The notes under the pieces are model-generated. The model had not been told where the DNA came from and ran no database searches. It saw nothing but the letters and a program-made list of their open reading frames with translations. A DNA stretch of 64,000 bases from Novosphingobium sp. PhB57 (GTDB lineage Bacteria; Pseudomonadota; Alphaproteobacteria; Sphingomonadales; Sphingomonadaceae): the NCBI RefSeq assembly GCF_004342985.1, contig NZ_SMBO01000001.1:620001-684000 (forward strand), in the 5' to 3' direction. A program made the translations under genes and the position numbers. Below are positions 17,466 through 26,427 of this stretch, one piece after another (position 1 is the first letter of the stretch; every line of letters begins with the position of its first letter).

Positions 17466-18385
17466 TGCAGCTTGCCCTCAATGAAGACCAGAGGCAGGTG
17501 CTCGATTTCGTCGAGGCACTGGCTCGGCCTTTCGCATCCGCCCCCTTGCACGATGCCGGACTGGCACTGGAAAGCGCTGAGCTTGATGCAGCGCTGGTGG
17601 AGAATGGTTTTCTCGATGTCCTGGCCGTGGAAGAACTCGGTCCGGTGACGGCGGCCCTCGTGGTCGAGAAGCTGGCGCGCCTGCCTTTCGCAGTGGAGGC
17701 GGCGTTTTCTGCGCTCGTCCGTCCGCTGATCGATCCCGACTTGCCGCGGCCGATCTGCCTGTTGGAAGAAGGACGGACCTGCACGCCGGTGCGCTTCCTC
17801 CGGCCCGGTGCCACCGTGGTCGTTGTCGGCGCGTCCGGCGTGCGCAGCTTCACCGCTCGCGAGGAGCAGATTGCGCCGGCGCAGGAGGATACGCTCTACG
17901 CCTATCCGGTCGCGTTCCTTGCCGACATGCCCGAGACGATGACCCTGCATGCCGCCGACCCAGCGGAGATCACGCGCGCATGGCGAGTGGCCATGGCGGC
18001 GGAAGCGGCCGGACTGCTGGGAGCCGCCCTGGCCAGCACGGTGACTTATGTGTCCGAGCGCAAGCAGTTCGGCCGTCCGCTGGCGACGTTCCAGGCCATG
18101 CGCCACCGGCTTGCGGAAGCGCAAGTTCTCACGAACTGCACCTATTGGCTGGCCATGCGCGCCGCAGCGACGGGCGAGGCCGCAGATGCCGCGATGGCGC
18201 TGCTCCACGCGCAGGAGGCGGCGCGTCGGGTCTGCTACGATTACCATCAGTTCCTGGGCGGCATGGGCATGACGCTGGAGCATCCGCTGCATTTGTGGAC
18301 GTATCGCCTCAAGCTGCTCACTTCGGAACTGGGCGGCCGCGGAGAGCAGGGCCTGGCCGCGGCGGCGGCGCTCTGGGGCGAATAG
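17465..18385 (+). CDS. Acyl-CoA dehydrogenase, small-subunit type (pair 2)
   Basis: A 306-residue short acyl-CoA dehydrogenase. The N-terminal half is weakly conserved, while ERKQFGRPLATFQAMRHRLAE and FLGGMGMTLEHPLHLW mark the C-terminal FAD-binding domain. It probably forms a heteromer with the 381-residue protein encoded immediately upstream (1-base overlap). Confidence 0.88.
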   Translation: MQLALNEDQRQVLDFVEALARPFASAPLHDAGLALESAELDAALVENGFLDVLAVEELGPVTAALVVEKLARLPFAVEAAFSALVRPLIDPDLPRPICLLEEGRTCTPVRFLRPGATVVVVGASGVRSFTAREEQIAPAQEDTLYAYPVAFLADMPETMTLHAADPAEITRAWRVAMAAEAAGLLGAALASTVTYVSERKQFGRPLATFQAMRHRLAEAQVLTNCTYWLAMRAAATGEAADAAMALLHAQEAARRVCYDYHQFLGGMGMTLEHPLHLWTYRLKLLTSELGGRGEQGLAAAAALWGE

Positions 18386-18506
18386 CCTCGCAGCGATGGG
18401 CGAACCGTCGCTGCGATATCGGGCACGGATTGGTGCTCGGTCCATCGCGCCGTGCCATGCCCTATGCGAAGTCTTCTCCTGACAACGAAATCAGGTGGAG
18501 GACGCC

Positions 18507-19310
18507 ATGAAGACACAGGATCTCATCGATCTGGACGGGCAAGTCGCGATCGTAACGGGAGCGGGACAGAACGCGGGCCGGGCAACGGCGCTGCAACTGG
18601 CGCGTCACAATGCCGGGGGTATCGCCGTCAACGACTTCGTGCCCGAACGGGCGGAAGCCGTGGCCGAGGAAATCCGGGCGTTGGGCGTGCCTGCGCTTGC
18701 CGTGCCCTTCGACGTGGGCGACCTCGACGCGATCCGCGCCGCCAGTGCCGCCGTAACCGCGAATCTCGGCCCGGCGACGATCCTGGTCAACAATGCCGGC
18801 ATGGCCGGTCCCAATGCCACGATCCGGCCCAGCCAGACCTTCTGGGAAGAAGACCCCGCGAACTGGGACCGCTATCTGCGCACCAATCTCTATGGCGTCT
18901 ACAACTGCTGCTTCGCCTTCATCCCGAACATGGTCGAGGCGAAGCGCGGACGGATCGTGACCATCGTTTCCGATTCCGGCCGCATCGGCGAGCCGAGGTT
19001 GGCGGTCTATGCGTCCGCCAAGGCCGGCGCCCAGGGCTTCGTGCGGTCGATCGCCAAGGAACTGGGACGCTACAACGTGACCTGCAACGCGGTTTCGCTC
19101 TCGGCGCTGATGCCGGACATGCCCGAGGGGCAGCTCGCCGAAATCATGCAGGGCGACCATGCCAAGACCATGATGTCCCGCTACACGATCCGCCGCTACG
19201 GCAAGTCCAGCGACGTTGCCGGCCTGGTGACCTTCCTGTGCTCCGATGCAGCGGAATGGATCACGGGCCAGACTTATCCTCTCAACGGGGGTTACGCGCC
19301 GTCCATGTGA
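18507..19310 (+). CDS. Short-chain dehydrogenase/reductase
   Basis: A 267-residue classical SDR. The cofactor loop is TGAGQNAGRA, NNAGMAG follows, and the active site is YASAK with the serine in VSDSGRIGE. A C-terminal WITGQTYPLNGGYAP closes the fold. Likely an NAD(H)-dependent 3-hydroxyacyl-CoA or alcohol dehydrogenase of the surrounding pathway. ATG 18507 has GGAGG at good spacing. Its last 19 bases overlap the end of the convergent substrate-binding protein gene. Confidence 0.9.
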   Translation: MKTQDLIDLDGQVAIVTGAGQNAGRATALQLARHNAGGIAVNDFVPERAEAVAEEIRALGVPALAVPFDVGDLDAIRAASAAVTANLGPATILVNNAGMAGPNATIRPSQTFWEEDPANWDRYLRTNLYGVYNCCFAFIPNMVEAKRGRIVTIVSDSGRIGEPRLAVYASAKAGAQGFVRSIAKELGRYNVTCNAVSLSALMPDMPEGQLAEIMQGDHAKTMMSRYTIRRYGKSSDVAGLVTFLCSDAAEWITGQTYPLNGGYAPSM

Positions 19311-20358
19311 AGGTTGCCGGCGATTTCACGGCTCACGCCGTCCTGCCATTGCCGCATGACGAGGTAGCGGCCGTGAAGCGCCCCGCGGTCGCAGACCCCG
19401 AAGCCGAGCAGAGTACCCTCGCGGCCTTGCGCCGCGGGGAGCCACTTGACCCGCTCCAGCCCGAGCCGAAGCCCGTCTCGGCTTCTGTCCGGAGCCCGGG
19501 CAAGCGCTTCGGCGATCACGCGGCCGAGGTCGTGGCCTCGGGCTACGGCCGGGGCTTGCGTCATATCCATCGCCGTCTCGGCCAGCAGCCGGTTCAGGGT
19601 TCGGTTATCGTCGGATACCAGATCGAGATAGAGCCAGCCATCCAGGGCCTGTGAGAAATCGCCGTGATAGCCGCGCAGGTCGGCCGTGTTCATGATCTTC
19701 GGTCCGGTCCAGCCCGCCTCTGTCAGGACGGCGGCAGCGGCCGGGGCAGACAATCCGAGGCCCAGATAGACGAACGCTTCGGGGCGGCTCTTGAGCACGG
19801 TTTGGGTGAGAACGCCGGCGTCTCCGCCCAGGGGGGAGATGCCTTCCGCTGCGACGATCTCCAGACCCAACACGCGCGCTTCGTCCTGGAGGCACTTGAA
19901 ATGCCGGGTGCCAATGGCGGAACGGTCGTGGATGACACCAATTCCGGTGGCGCCGATCGCTGCGAGATGGCGGGCGATAAGCAGCGATTCGTCTTCATGG
20001 CTGCCGACCTGAAGCTGGAACATCCAGCGCCCGCGGGCGCGTTCGGCGCCGGCCCAGTTGATCGTCGGCACCCGCAGTTGTTCGGCAAGAGGCGTGATGA
20101 CAAGGGCGTTGTCGCCGATCGCCGGTCCCACGATCATCCCAGCGCCTGCGTCGACCAGTTGGCGATAGGCCGTCTCGACGGCTTCCGAGGTGCCGGAAGG
20201 CAGCCCCAGGCCGTAGGCGAAAGCGAAATTGACCGGGAAATCGATCCGGCCGGCGTTTTGCAGCGCCTGAACCTCACGTTCCAGCCATTCCCCGATGTCG
20301 CCGGGCCAGGTGCCGGGTCGGCCATGTCGTTGAGTATGCCCACCGTCACGCCTGCCAT
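19292..20358 (-). pseudogene. ABC transporter substrate-binding protein, frameshifted
   Basis: A periplasmic binding protein of the LivK/branched-chain amino acid type, split by a frameshift near 20300-20320. The 5' part starts at ATG 20358 (GGAG upstream) and reads MAGVTVGILNDMADP, the usual first strand of these proteins. The match then moves to another frame at DIGEWLEREVQALQNAG and runs to the stop with DAGAGMIVGPAIGDN, VIHDRSAIGTRH and IMNTADLRGYHGDF. No signal peptide is seen, as is usual for the subgroup found in catabolic clusters. It could be a genuine null allele or a sequencing error; the rest of the frame is intact. Confidence 0.7.
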
Positions 20359-20448
20359 CTTCAGCTCCAAGTCCCGCGGCTGCTTTCCATTGCGGCAGAC
20401 AATGGATCAGACGGGAAAAGGCTGCACGATGCTGCGGAGGCGGCCGTC

Positions 20449-20976
20449 CTAGGCGCGTTTGCCGCGCGCGAAGAGGGATGGGGGGCATAGGGCATAGCTG
20501 GGATCCGCCGTGCCCTGTCCCAGCGTGCCGCCGCCCGAGAAAGGACGCCGCAGCTTGAAATCGTAAGTGACGACGCGCTTGGAAAAACGCCATTTGCGGT
20601 CCGCGCAGCGCCGATAATTGTCGATGTAGCGAACGGCCATGAAGTCCTCTTCGCTGTCCCCGCCCCGTCCCGGGATGAGATGCCAGGCGAGAGCGTAGAC
20701 TTCGCCGCTCGCCCGCTCACCCTCCACGGCGATCAGGTGGTTGCAGACGTGGTGGCCGCTGTAGGGCATGTGAGGGAAGGCTCTGGCGATGAAGGCGCAG
20801 TAGTCTTCGGCGCTGCCATCGAAGCTGTCTCCATGGGTATCCGTGGCCTCGGGCGCGTAGAGATCGCGCAGCAGCTCGATATCCTGCCGGTCGATGGCGC
20901 GCGAATAGAGCAGTACCAGTTCGCGGATCGCCTCCTTGTCGAGCAGGAGCTGAAGGGCCGTCTCATCGATCGCCAT
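20449..20976 (-). CDS. SnoaL/NTF2-like domain protein
   Basis: A 175-residue cone-fold protein. The first helix DKEAIRELVLLYSRAIDRQD, then LYAPEATDTHGDSFDG, and a late strand WRFSKRVVTYDF fit the SnoaL-like group, which contains ketosteroid isomerases, dehydratases and lyases of small hydrophobic substrates. The start has AAAGG 9 bases upstream. It follows an SDR gene with a 14-base gap on the same strand, so the two probably act on the same compound. Confidence 0.83.
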   Translation of the reverse strand: MAIDETALQLLLDKEAIRELVLLYSRAIDRQDIELLRDLYAPEATDTHGDSFDGSAEDYCAFIARAFPHMPYSGHHVCNHLIAVEGERASGEVYALAWHLIPGRGGDSEEDFMAVRYIDNYRRCADRKWRFSKRVVTYDFKLRRPFSGGGTLGQGTADPSYALCPPSLFARGKRA

Positions 20977-20990
20977 GGCATGTTACCTTT

Positions 20991-21803
20991 CTAGAGCAAG
21001 GCGCCGCCGTCGATCGGATAGATCTGCCCGGTGATGAAACTGGCCCGGCCGCTGGCGAGGAAGACGACCATGCCCGCCATTTCTTCCGGCATGGCGAAAG
21101 GACGGCCGACCACGGTTCGGCGCAGGCGGAGCGCCTTGTCCTCCTCCGACAGGGCTTCCCCGCCCCGGCTGAACAGTCCGGATTCGGGATGGAAACGGCT
21201 GCCACGGCTGAAGGCGGCGGGATCGGAAGCTATCGTGGCATAAGGCGCGATGGCGTTGACGCGGATGCCGTGCCGGCCCACTTCCTTGGCCAGCACGGCC
21301 GTGAAGCTGTGAACCGCGCCTTTGGCGGCCGAATAGACCGGCAGCATATAATCCCCGACCAGAGCCGCGGTGGAGCCGACATTGACGATCGCGCCGGCCT
21401 TGCGGGCGATCATTCCGGGCAGCACGGCGTGCGTCATGCGCAGGACGGTGCCGAAATTGAGGTCGATGTCCGCCATCCACAGGTCCGGGTCGGAATCGGC
21501 GAACAGCCCCTGGTCCACATTCCCGCCGACATTGTTCACGAGCACGTCGACCGGCCCGATCGGCGCGGCGGCAGCGCATACTTTCGATGGGGACGCAGGA
21601 TCGCGCATGTCCGCCGCGACGAACACCGCGCGCCCGGCGCCGCCGGAAAGGCAAGCCTCCACCAGTCCCGCGCCCGCTTCCTCATCGCGACCCACGAGCA
21701 CCAGATCAGCGCCTTCCGCCGCGAATTCGAGCGCTATGGCCCGGCCGATGTTGGCCGTGGCGCCGGTTATGACGGCAAGCCTGCCGGAAAGATCGAGATT
21801 CAT
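20991..21803 (-). CDS. Short-chain dehydrogenase/reductase
   Basis: A 270-residue SDR with TGATANIGRAIALEF at the cofactor loop, NNVGGNVDQ, a catalytic serine in VGSTAALVG, and YSAAKGAVHSF with the catalytic Tyr and Lys. FITGQIYPIDGGALL ends the protein. The insertion between residues about 190 and 225 (SRGSRFHPESGLFSRGGE) is the substrate-lid region. It is the first gene of a two-gene unit with the SnoaL-like gene. Confidence 0.9.
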   Translation of the reverse strand: MNLDLSGRLAVITGATANIGRAIALEFAAEGADLVLVGRDEEAGAGLVEACLSGGAGRAVFVAADMRDPASPSKVCAAAAPIGPVDVLVNNVGGNVDQGLFADSDPDLWMADIDLNFGTVLRMTHAVLPGMIARKAGAIVNVGSTAALVGDYMLPVYSAAKGAVHSFTAVLAKEVGRHGIRVNAIAPYATIASDPAAFSRGSRFHPESGLFSRGGEALSEEDKALRLRRTVVGRPFAMPEEMAGMVVFLASGRASFITGQIYPIDGGALL

Positions 21804-21880
21804 GCCGCCGCTCGCCTTCGTCCCATCGTGGTGGGAAGGGGCTAGGACGGATCCTCAGGCGGGGCAAACCGCCGAGGCGA

Positions 21881-22324
21881 TCAGGTCTCCGGCTCGTTCA
21901 CGCTGTCAGCCGCGTCGAACTGGCCGCGGCTACCCTTGGTGAGGACGCACCGAATGTCGTTGTCGGCGCCGTCCGCACCGACATGGCGCAAGAAGCCCTT
22001 GGAGGTCTGGTGCATCTTCATGCCCTTGAGCGCGCCGCCGGTCATGATGACCTGGTCGCCGGTCATGAGATAGCTGCCACGCACGCCATCGGGCGTCTTG
22101 TAGTTCGATCCCGTGACGGCGCGAAAATCGTATTGCGGCAGGCGGATGCCGACAGGGCCGCCGGCCGAGCCGTCCCGCTCGCAGTTGTACTGGCCGACTG
22201 CCAGCGTGCCGATCGGCCCGCCGGGCACCGAAGGCGGCGCCGGGCTGGCGGCCAGCGGCACCGATACGAAGCCGGCGGCGAGAAGGAAAGCGACGAAAGG
22301 AGCGTTATGAAGGGCGCGCATCAT
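21881..22324 (-). CDS. Small secreted protein of unknown function
   Basis: A 147-residue protein with a clear signal peptide (hydrophobic APFVAFLLAAGFVSVPLAA, then a short Pro/Ala-rich mature start). The mature part has two cysteines (CERDG and RCVLTKG), which may form a disulfide, and a central YDFRAVTGSNYKTPDGVRGSYL. No enzyme motif is recognised. It is divergent from efp. The start may be the ATG at 22324 or the next codon. Confidence 0.75.
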   Translation of the reverse strand: MMRALHNAPFVAFLLAAGFVSVPLAASPAPPSVPGGPIGTLAVGQYNCERDGSAGGPVGIRLPQYDFRAVTGSNYKTPDGVRGSYLMTGDQVIMTGGALKGMKMHQTSKGFLRHVGADGADNDIRCVLTKGSRGQFDAADSVNEPET

Positions 22325-22430
22325 GATGAACCGCTAGCATCCACGCGAAGCAATTGCCACAGCCAGTCTCCTCGGCTAAGGGCGCATGCTTTCCCGTACA
22401 GCGGCTCTTTCCCATCTTAAGGTTCATCCC

Positions 22431-22994
22431 ATGAAGATCAGCGGCGTCGACATTCGTCCCGGCAATATCCTCGAATACGAAAAGGGCATCTGGAAAGTTG
22501 CCAAGACGCAGCACACCCAGCCGGGCAAGGGCGGCGCCTTCATGCAGGTCGAGATGAAGAACCTGATCGATGGCCGCAAGACCAACGTGCGCTTCCGCAG
22601 CGCCGACACGGTCGAAAAGGTCCGTCTCGACACCAAGGACTTCCAGTTCCTCTACGTGGAGGGCGACCAGCTCGTCTTCATGGACATCGAGACCTACGAA
22701 CAGATCCAGCTTCCCGCCGATCTCCTGGGCGATGCCGCTGCCTTCCTCCAGGACGGCATGCAGGTTCTCCTGGAGCTGTGGGAAGAACGTCCGATCTCGG
22801 TTCAGCTTCCCGAACAGGTCGAAGCCAACATCGTCGAGGCCGACGCCGTGGTGAAGGGGCAGACCGCCTCGTCCAGCTACAAGCCTGCCGTGCTCGACAA
22901 CGGCGTGCGCGTGATGGTGCCGCCGCACATCGAAAGCGGCACGCGCATCGTCGTCGACGTGTACGAGAAGGCCTACGTCAGGAAGGCTGACTGA
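22431..22994 (+). CDS. efp: Elongation factor P
   Basis: A 187-residue three-domain EF-P, which helps the ribosome through polyproline stretches. The tip loop [12 protein letters not shown] carries Lys33 at the position modified by EpmA in some bacteria; the C-terminal domain begins at about residue 128 and ends in [18 protein letters not shown]. The ATG at 22431 gives the family N-terminus [19 protein letters not shown]. Its stop overlaps the next gene by one base. Confidence 0.97.
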   Translation: MKISGVDIRPGNILEYEKGIWKVAKTQHTQPGKGGAFMQVEMKNLIDGRKTNVRFRSADTVEKVRLDTKDFQFLYVEGDQLVFMDIETYEQIQLPADLLGDAAAFLQDGMQVLLELWEERPISVQLPEQVEANIVEADAVVKGQTASSSYKPAVLDNGVRVMVPPHIESGTRIVVDVYEKAYVRKAD

Positions 22995-23413
22995 TGCGGA
23001 CCCTGGCCTCGCTCGTCGCCGCGGCTGCTCTGGTCGCAGGGCTTTCCGCTCCCGCTCAGGCTGCCGCGCCGAAGAAGGCGCCGGCCAAGGCTGCCGCTCC
23101 GGCACCGGCTGCCGGAGCGCATGCTCCGTCGCCCGAAGTGGAGAGCGCGATGCTCTACCTGAAGGTGCTGATCAGCGGCCTCCAGTCCGACAAGGTCGAG
23201 CCCCCGGTAAAGGGCGCGCTCGTCGGCTGCATCTACAACAATTCGCTGCAGAAGATCAGCGAATCGATGGACAAGGTGATTGCCGAGAATGCCGGCAAGA
23301 TCCACCGCGACAACCCCAGCGAGCTGCTGAGCGCCATGGTGGCGATCTGCGGCTACAAGCCCACGGCCGCTGCCGGCGCCGCCCCGCAACAACCCGCGCC
23401 GCAGGGCCGATAA
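22994..23413 (+). CDS. Secreted Ala/Pro-rich small protein
   Basis: A 139-residue protein with a signal peptide (LASLVAAAALVAGLSAPAQA, cleavage likely after AQA) and an Ala/Pro/Lys-rich linker. The conserved part is residues about 48-125 (SPEVESAMLYLKVLISGLQSD and GALVGCIYNNSLQKISESMD) with two cysteines. No family function is known. It is translationally coupled to efp through a TGATG overlap. Confidence 0.75.
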   Translation: MRTLASLVAAAALVAGLSAPAQAAAPKKAPAKAAAPAPAAGAHAPSPEVESAMLYLKVLISGLQSDKVEPPVKGALVGCIYNNSLQKISESMDKVIAENAGKIHRDNPSELLSAMVAICGYKPTAAAGAAPQQPAPQGR

Positions 23414-23458
23414 TCATACTGGCCGTCGTGCCGGTACTCGAAGGACAAGGTAAGTTTT

Positions 23459-24274
23459 ATGGCCATCTCCGGTCTCATTCGCGTCATGGAAAAGGCCGCC
23501 CGCAAGGCGGGTAGCCGTCTGCGCCGCGACTTCGGCGAAATCGAGCACCTCCAGGTCTCGCGCAAGGGACCGGCGGATTTCGTCTCCAAGGCGGATCAGG
23601 CCTCGGAGCGCACCATCTGGGACGAACTGCGCGCAGCGCGTCCCGAATGGGGCTACCTGTTCGAGGAAGCGGGCGAGATCGAAGGCGATCCCGACAAGCC
23701 GCGCTTCATCGTCGATCCGCTCGACGGCACGACCAACTTCCTCCACGGCATTCCGCACTTCGCGATTTCCATCGCCGTGCAGGAACCGCGCCTGGACGGG
23801 AAGGGCTGGGGTGAAGTCACCGCCGGCCTGATCTACAACCCCGTGACCGACGAGAGCTACTGGGCCGAAAAGGCCCGTGGCGCCTGGCTGCAGGACAAGC
23901 GCCTGCGCGTGTCGTCGCGCCGCCATCTCGACGAGAGCGTGATCGCGACCGGCATTCCCTTTGCCGGGCACGGCGACGCGGGAGAATGGACCCGAATCTA
24001 TCACGCCCTGGCCCCGCAGGTTGCCGGTATCCGCCGGTTCGGTTCGGCGGCGCTCGACCTCGCATGGGTTGCCGCGGGCCGTTACGAAGGTTTCTGGGAA
24101 GCCGACCTCAAGCCGTGGGACACGGCGGCAGGCTGTCTGCTCGTTCGCGAGGCCGGCGGCTTCGTCTCCGACTGGAAGGGCCGTTCGCAGCCGTTCCACG
24201 ACAAGGAAATCCTTGCGGGCAACGACGCATTGCACTCGCGTCTCCACAAGATTCTGGCAAACGCGCTCAAGTGA
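23459..24274 (+). CDS. suhB: Inositol monophosphatase family protein
   Basis: A 271-residue Mg2+-dependent phosphatase. The metal ligands lie in LFEEAGE (Glu69/70) and VDPLDGTTNF (Asp86 and Asp89), and the second signature WDTAAGCLLVREAGG is complete. It hydrolyses inositol-1-phosphate or a related phosphate; in bacteria the SuhB branch also acts on rRNA maturation. The symbol is given for the family, as NADP or other sugar phosphatases share these motifs. It is the last chromosomal gene before tRNA-Leu. Confidence 0.88.
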   Translation: MAISGLIRVMEKAARKAGSRLRRDFGEIEHLQVSRKGPADFVSKADQASERTIWDELRAARPEWGYLFEEAGEIEGDPDKPRFIVDPLDGTTNFLHGIPHFAISIAVQEPRLDGKGWGEVTAGLIYNPVTDESYWAEKARGAWLQDKRLRVSSRRHLDESVIATGIPFAGHGDAGEWTRIYHALAPQVAGIRRFGSAALDLAWVAAGRYEGFWEADLKPWDTAAGCLLVREAGGFVSDWKGRSQPFHDKEILAGNDALHSRLHKILANALK

Positions 24275-24368
24275 CTTGAGCCGAAGCCAAGGCGCGGCTA
24301 AGTCACCCGCGCCGATGCCGGTTCGTCTGACGACTCCTGTTCGAAGACAACCGGCAGCACGTGATCGT

Positions 24369-24452
24369 GCCCCTGTGGCGGAATGGTAGACGCGAACGAC
24401 TCAAAATCGTTTGTCGAAAGGCGTGCCCGTTCGAGTCGGGCCAGGGGCACCA
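24369..24452 (+). tRNA. tRNA-Leu (anticodon CAA)
   Basis: An 84-base tRNA with a 7-bp acceptor stem (GCCCCTG with CAGGGGC), discriminator A and an encoded CCA. The anticodon loop is CTCAAAA inside the stem AACGA/TCGTT, giving CAA. The long variable arm (TTGTCGAAAGGCGTG) is typical of class II leucine tRNAs. Its 3' end is the left attachment site of the element that follows; the gene itself remains intact. Confidence 0.96.
24434..24452 (+). repeat. attL core, 19 bp, inside tRNA-Leu 3' end
   Basis: agtcgggccaggggcacca, the T-arm to CCA end of tRNA-Leu, repeated exactly at 38993-39011. The flanking bases differ on both sides, so 19 bp is the full identity. Confidence 0.92.
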
Positions 24453-24454
24453 TG

Positions 24455-24532
24455 TCAACCTTAATCGGTTGATTTATCCGAGAATGACAGAGTTCCGCCG
24501 TTTCTGAAGGCTCCGGTAGTCCATCCGGTAGT
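24455..24532. promoter_or_regulatory. Repeats between attL and integrase (possible Int arm sites)
   Basis: A perfect inverted repeat TCAACC/GGTTGA (24455-24472, 6-base loop) lies just inside attL. The 9-mer TCCGGTAGT occurs at 24512-24520 and 24524-24532, a 12-base period. Short direct repeats beside att are the usual form of integrase arm-binding sites. This is an inference from position. Confidence 0.35.
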
Positions 24533-24548
24533 ACAGAGGCGGCGTTCT

Positions 24549-26318
24549 GTGGACGTAAGTGTGAAATATCTTCGACCTAACCCGAAGACGGGCATCCTCG
24601 AATTTAGGCGCACTTTCCCCGCTCGGCTGATTCGCCACGCCCGGGATGATTCGGGTAAAAAGATTTCCGAGGTGAAGCGGTCCCTCGGTGTGCGCGTGTT
24701 CGATGCTGGACGCGACGGCCCGACCTACCGCGATCTTAATGAATTGTACGAGCGGCTGGCATGGAAGGCGGATAAGGTCGCTACCGGCTCATTCGATCCC
24801 ATCACGAAACCGCTTATTGCCTATTTCGCTGAAAAGGTACGCAGCGAGGGGCTAGAGGACGACGAGGAGGTCCGGTGCCTCCGCGAGACCATCGACGTGA
24901 AGGTCCGGCGTGCGAAAGGCCTGCGTGAGACCTGCGTGGCCGACCTCGCTGAATGTCGCCAACTTCGCGCACTTCCAGACATTGAGGGCATCGTTGCAGC
25001 TTGGAAGGACGTTGCGCTCGATCTAACGCAAGGTCACGGCCTGCACGTAGACACCGGCTCTGAGGGCTTTGTCCAACTTTGTATGGCCGTCAACGACGCC
25101 CAGATCGATGTATGGGCGGGCATCCTGTCGCGGTACGAAGGCGACCTCGTTCCCACTCCTGCCTTGCCGGAGCCCCCTGCGGCCACGGTTCCTCCGAAGG
25201 CACGTCCGGGCGACCGAGGGGAAACCTTTGAGGCCATCGCGCTCACACTGATCAACAAGCGCCGCGTAGATTTCCACGAGCCGACGAAAGAGCGGGTCCG
25301 TGGCGCCTTACGGTTCCTTGAGGAAGCTGTAGGCAAGCTGACGCCCGTGGAGCTTACGCGGGAGCGGGTCTCCCACTATCTGAACTTGCTGGCCGAGCGC
25401 CCCTCGCGCCTGCCCAAGCAGCATTTCCATTGCAACCTCGAAGAACTCGCGGCGCTCTACAAGGACCGGGACGACGTCAAGCGGCTCACTTCGAAGACCA
25501 TCGAGGCGTACTGCTTGGCCCTGAATGCCCGCTGGAAGGAAGCCCAGAGCGAGGGCAGTATCCCTGAGACACTCGCGAGCCCATTCAGTGGCCGGAAGTT
25601 CAGCCGCAAGACTCCTGGGCCGAAGGCGGCGAAGGGTTTCTCGCCGGAGGAACTGACCGCCTACTTTTCCATGCCTGCCTTCAAGGATGGTGAGCGCCCG
25701 AAGCGAGGGAAGGGCGAGGCCATCTACTGGATACCGCTGCTCATGCTGTTTACGGGGGCGCGGCCCGAGGAAGTCGCTCAGCTCCTCGTGGCGGACATCT
25801 TCCAGCACGAGCAGGACGGGCGCTGGGTGATTCGCTTTACCGACGAAGGCTGGCATCCGGTTAAAGGGCAACAGAGCCTTAAGACCGATGGCCAGGAGAG
25901 CGGGCGAAGGACATTCCCGGTCCCTCAATCGCTGATTGATCTCGGGTTGCTCGCGTACCGCAAGAGCCTGCAAGAGGCGGGAGAGGCTGCACTGTTTCCC
26001 TTGCTGCGTCGGAAGGGCAAGCGGAGCGGCATCTATGCGAGCTTTGGCGAGTGGATGTGCGAGTACGTCTACCGCCACGGGGTTCTCAAGGCCGGAGCGG
26101 GGCGCCAGCCGGTCCGCGAGTTTCGCCACACCTGGACGACTGCGGCGCGGGCGTCGAAGATACCGCGCGAGGCCATGGAGTATATCCAGGGCCATCGGCC
26201 TCCGGACGGCGGCAGCTCCCACGAGATTTACGGGGAACGTGATGTCCTCGGTAACTGGATTGATCAGCTTTCCTTCAAGGTGGACCCGCGTCTACTGGTG
26301 AGGTGCTGGAGGGTTTGA
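24549..26318 (+). CDS. int: Tyrosine-type site-specific recombinase (integrase)
   Basis: A 589-residue phage-type integrase. The N-terminal VKYLRPNPKTGILEFRRTFP is the short beta domain common to such integrases; the middle is a SAM-like core-binding domain (about 230-330), and the catalytic domain covers about 360-570. Arg405 lies in TGARPEEVAQL; box II reads VREFRHTW (Arg526, His527), with Arg where the usual HxxR histidine stands; then QGHRPPDG and the likely nucleophile Tyr in HEIYGERDV. The start is a GTG at 24549. It lies 96 bases from attL, reading away from it, and would carry out insertion into and excision from tRNA-Leu. Confidence 0.93.
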   Translation: MDVSVKYLRPNPKTGILEFRRTFPARLIRHARDDSGKKISEVKRSLGVRVFDAGRDGPTYRDLNELYERLAWKADKVATGSFDPITKPLIAYFAEKVRSEGLEDDEEVRCLRETIDVKVRRAKGLRETCVADLAECRQLRALPDIEGIVAAWKDVALDLTQGHGLHVDTGSEGFVQLCMAVNDAQIDVWAGILSRYEGDLVPTPALPEPPAATVPPKARPGDRGETFEAIALTLINKRRVDFHEPTKERVRGALRFLEEAVGKLTPVELTRERVSHYLNLLAERPSRLPKQHFHCNLEELAALYKDRDDVKRLTSKTIEAYCLALNARWKEAQSEGSIPETLASPFSGRKFSRKTPGPKAAKGFSPEELTAYFSMPAFKDGERPKRGKGEAIYWIPLLMLFTGARPEEVAQLLVADIFQHEQDGRWVIRFTDEGWHPVKGQQSLKTDGQESGRRTFPVPQSLIDLGLLAYRKSLQEAGEAALFPLLRRKGKRSGIYASFGEWMCEYVYRHGVLKAGAGRQPVREFRHTWTTAARASKIPREAMEYIQGHRPPDGGSSHEIYGERDVLGNWIDQLSFKVDPRLLVRCWRV

Positions 26319-26367
26319 CCCGCCTCGGTTTGAGATATTCCGCAAATGCATCAAAAATAAATCCCGT

Positions 26368-26383
26368 CTTATCTATTGATAAG
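26368..26383. promoter_or_regulatory. Inverted repeat CTTATC-TATT-GATAAG, possible operator
   Basis: A perfect 6-bp inverted repeat with a 4-base loop, in the AT-rich gap 45 bases before the wHTH gene. Its place fits an operator for that protein, though a short terminator for the integrase is also possible (no clear T-run). Confidence 0.35.
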
Positions 26384-26427
26384 CTGACATAAAATGATTC
26401 ACATGTCCTCCTTAGAAATAGGGGGCT

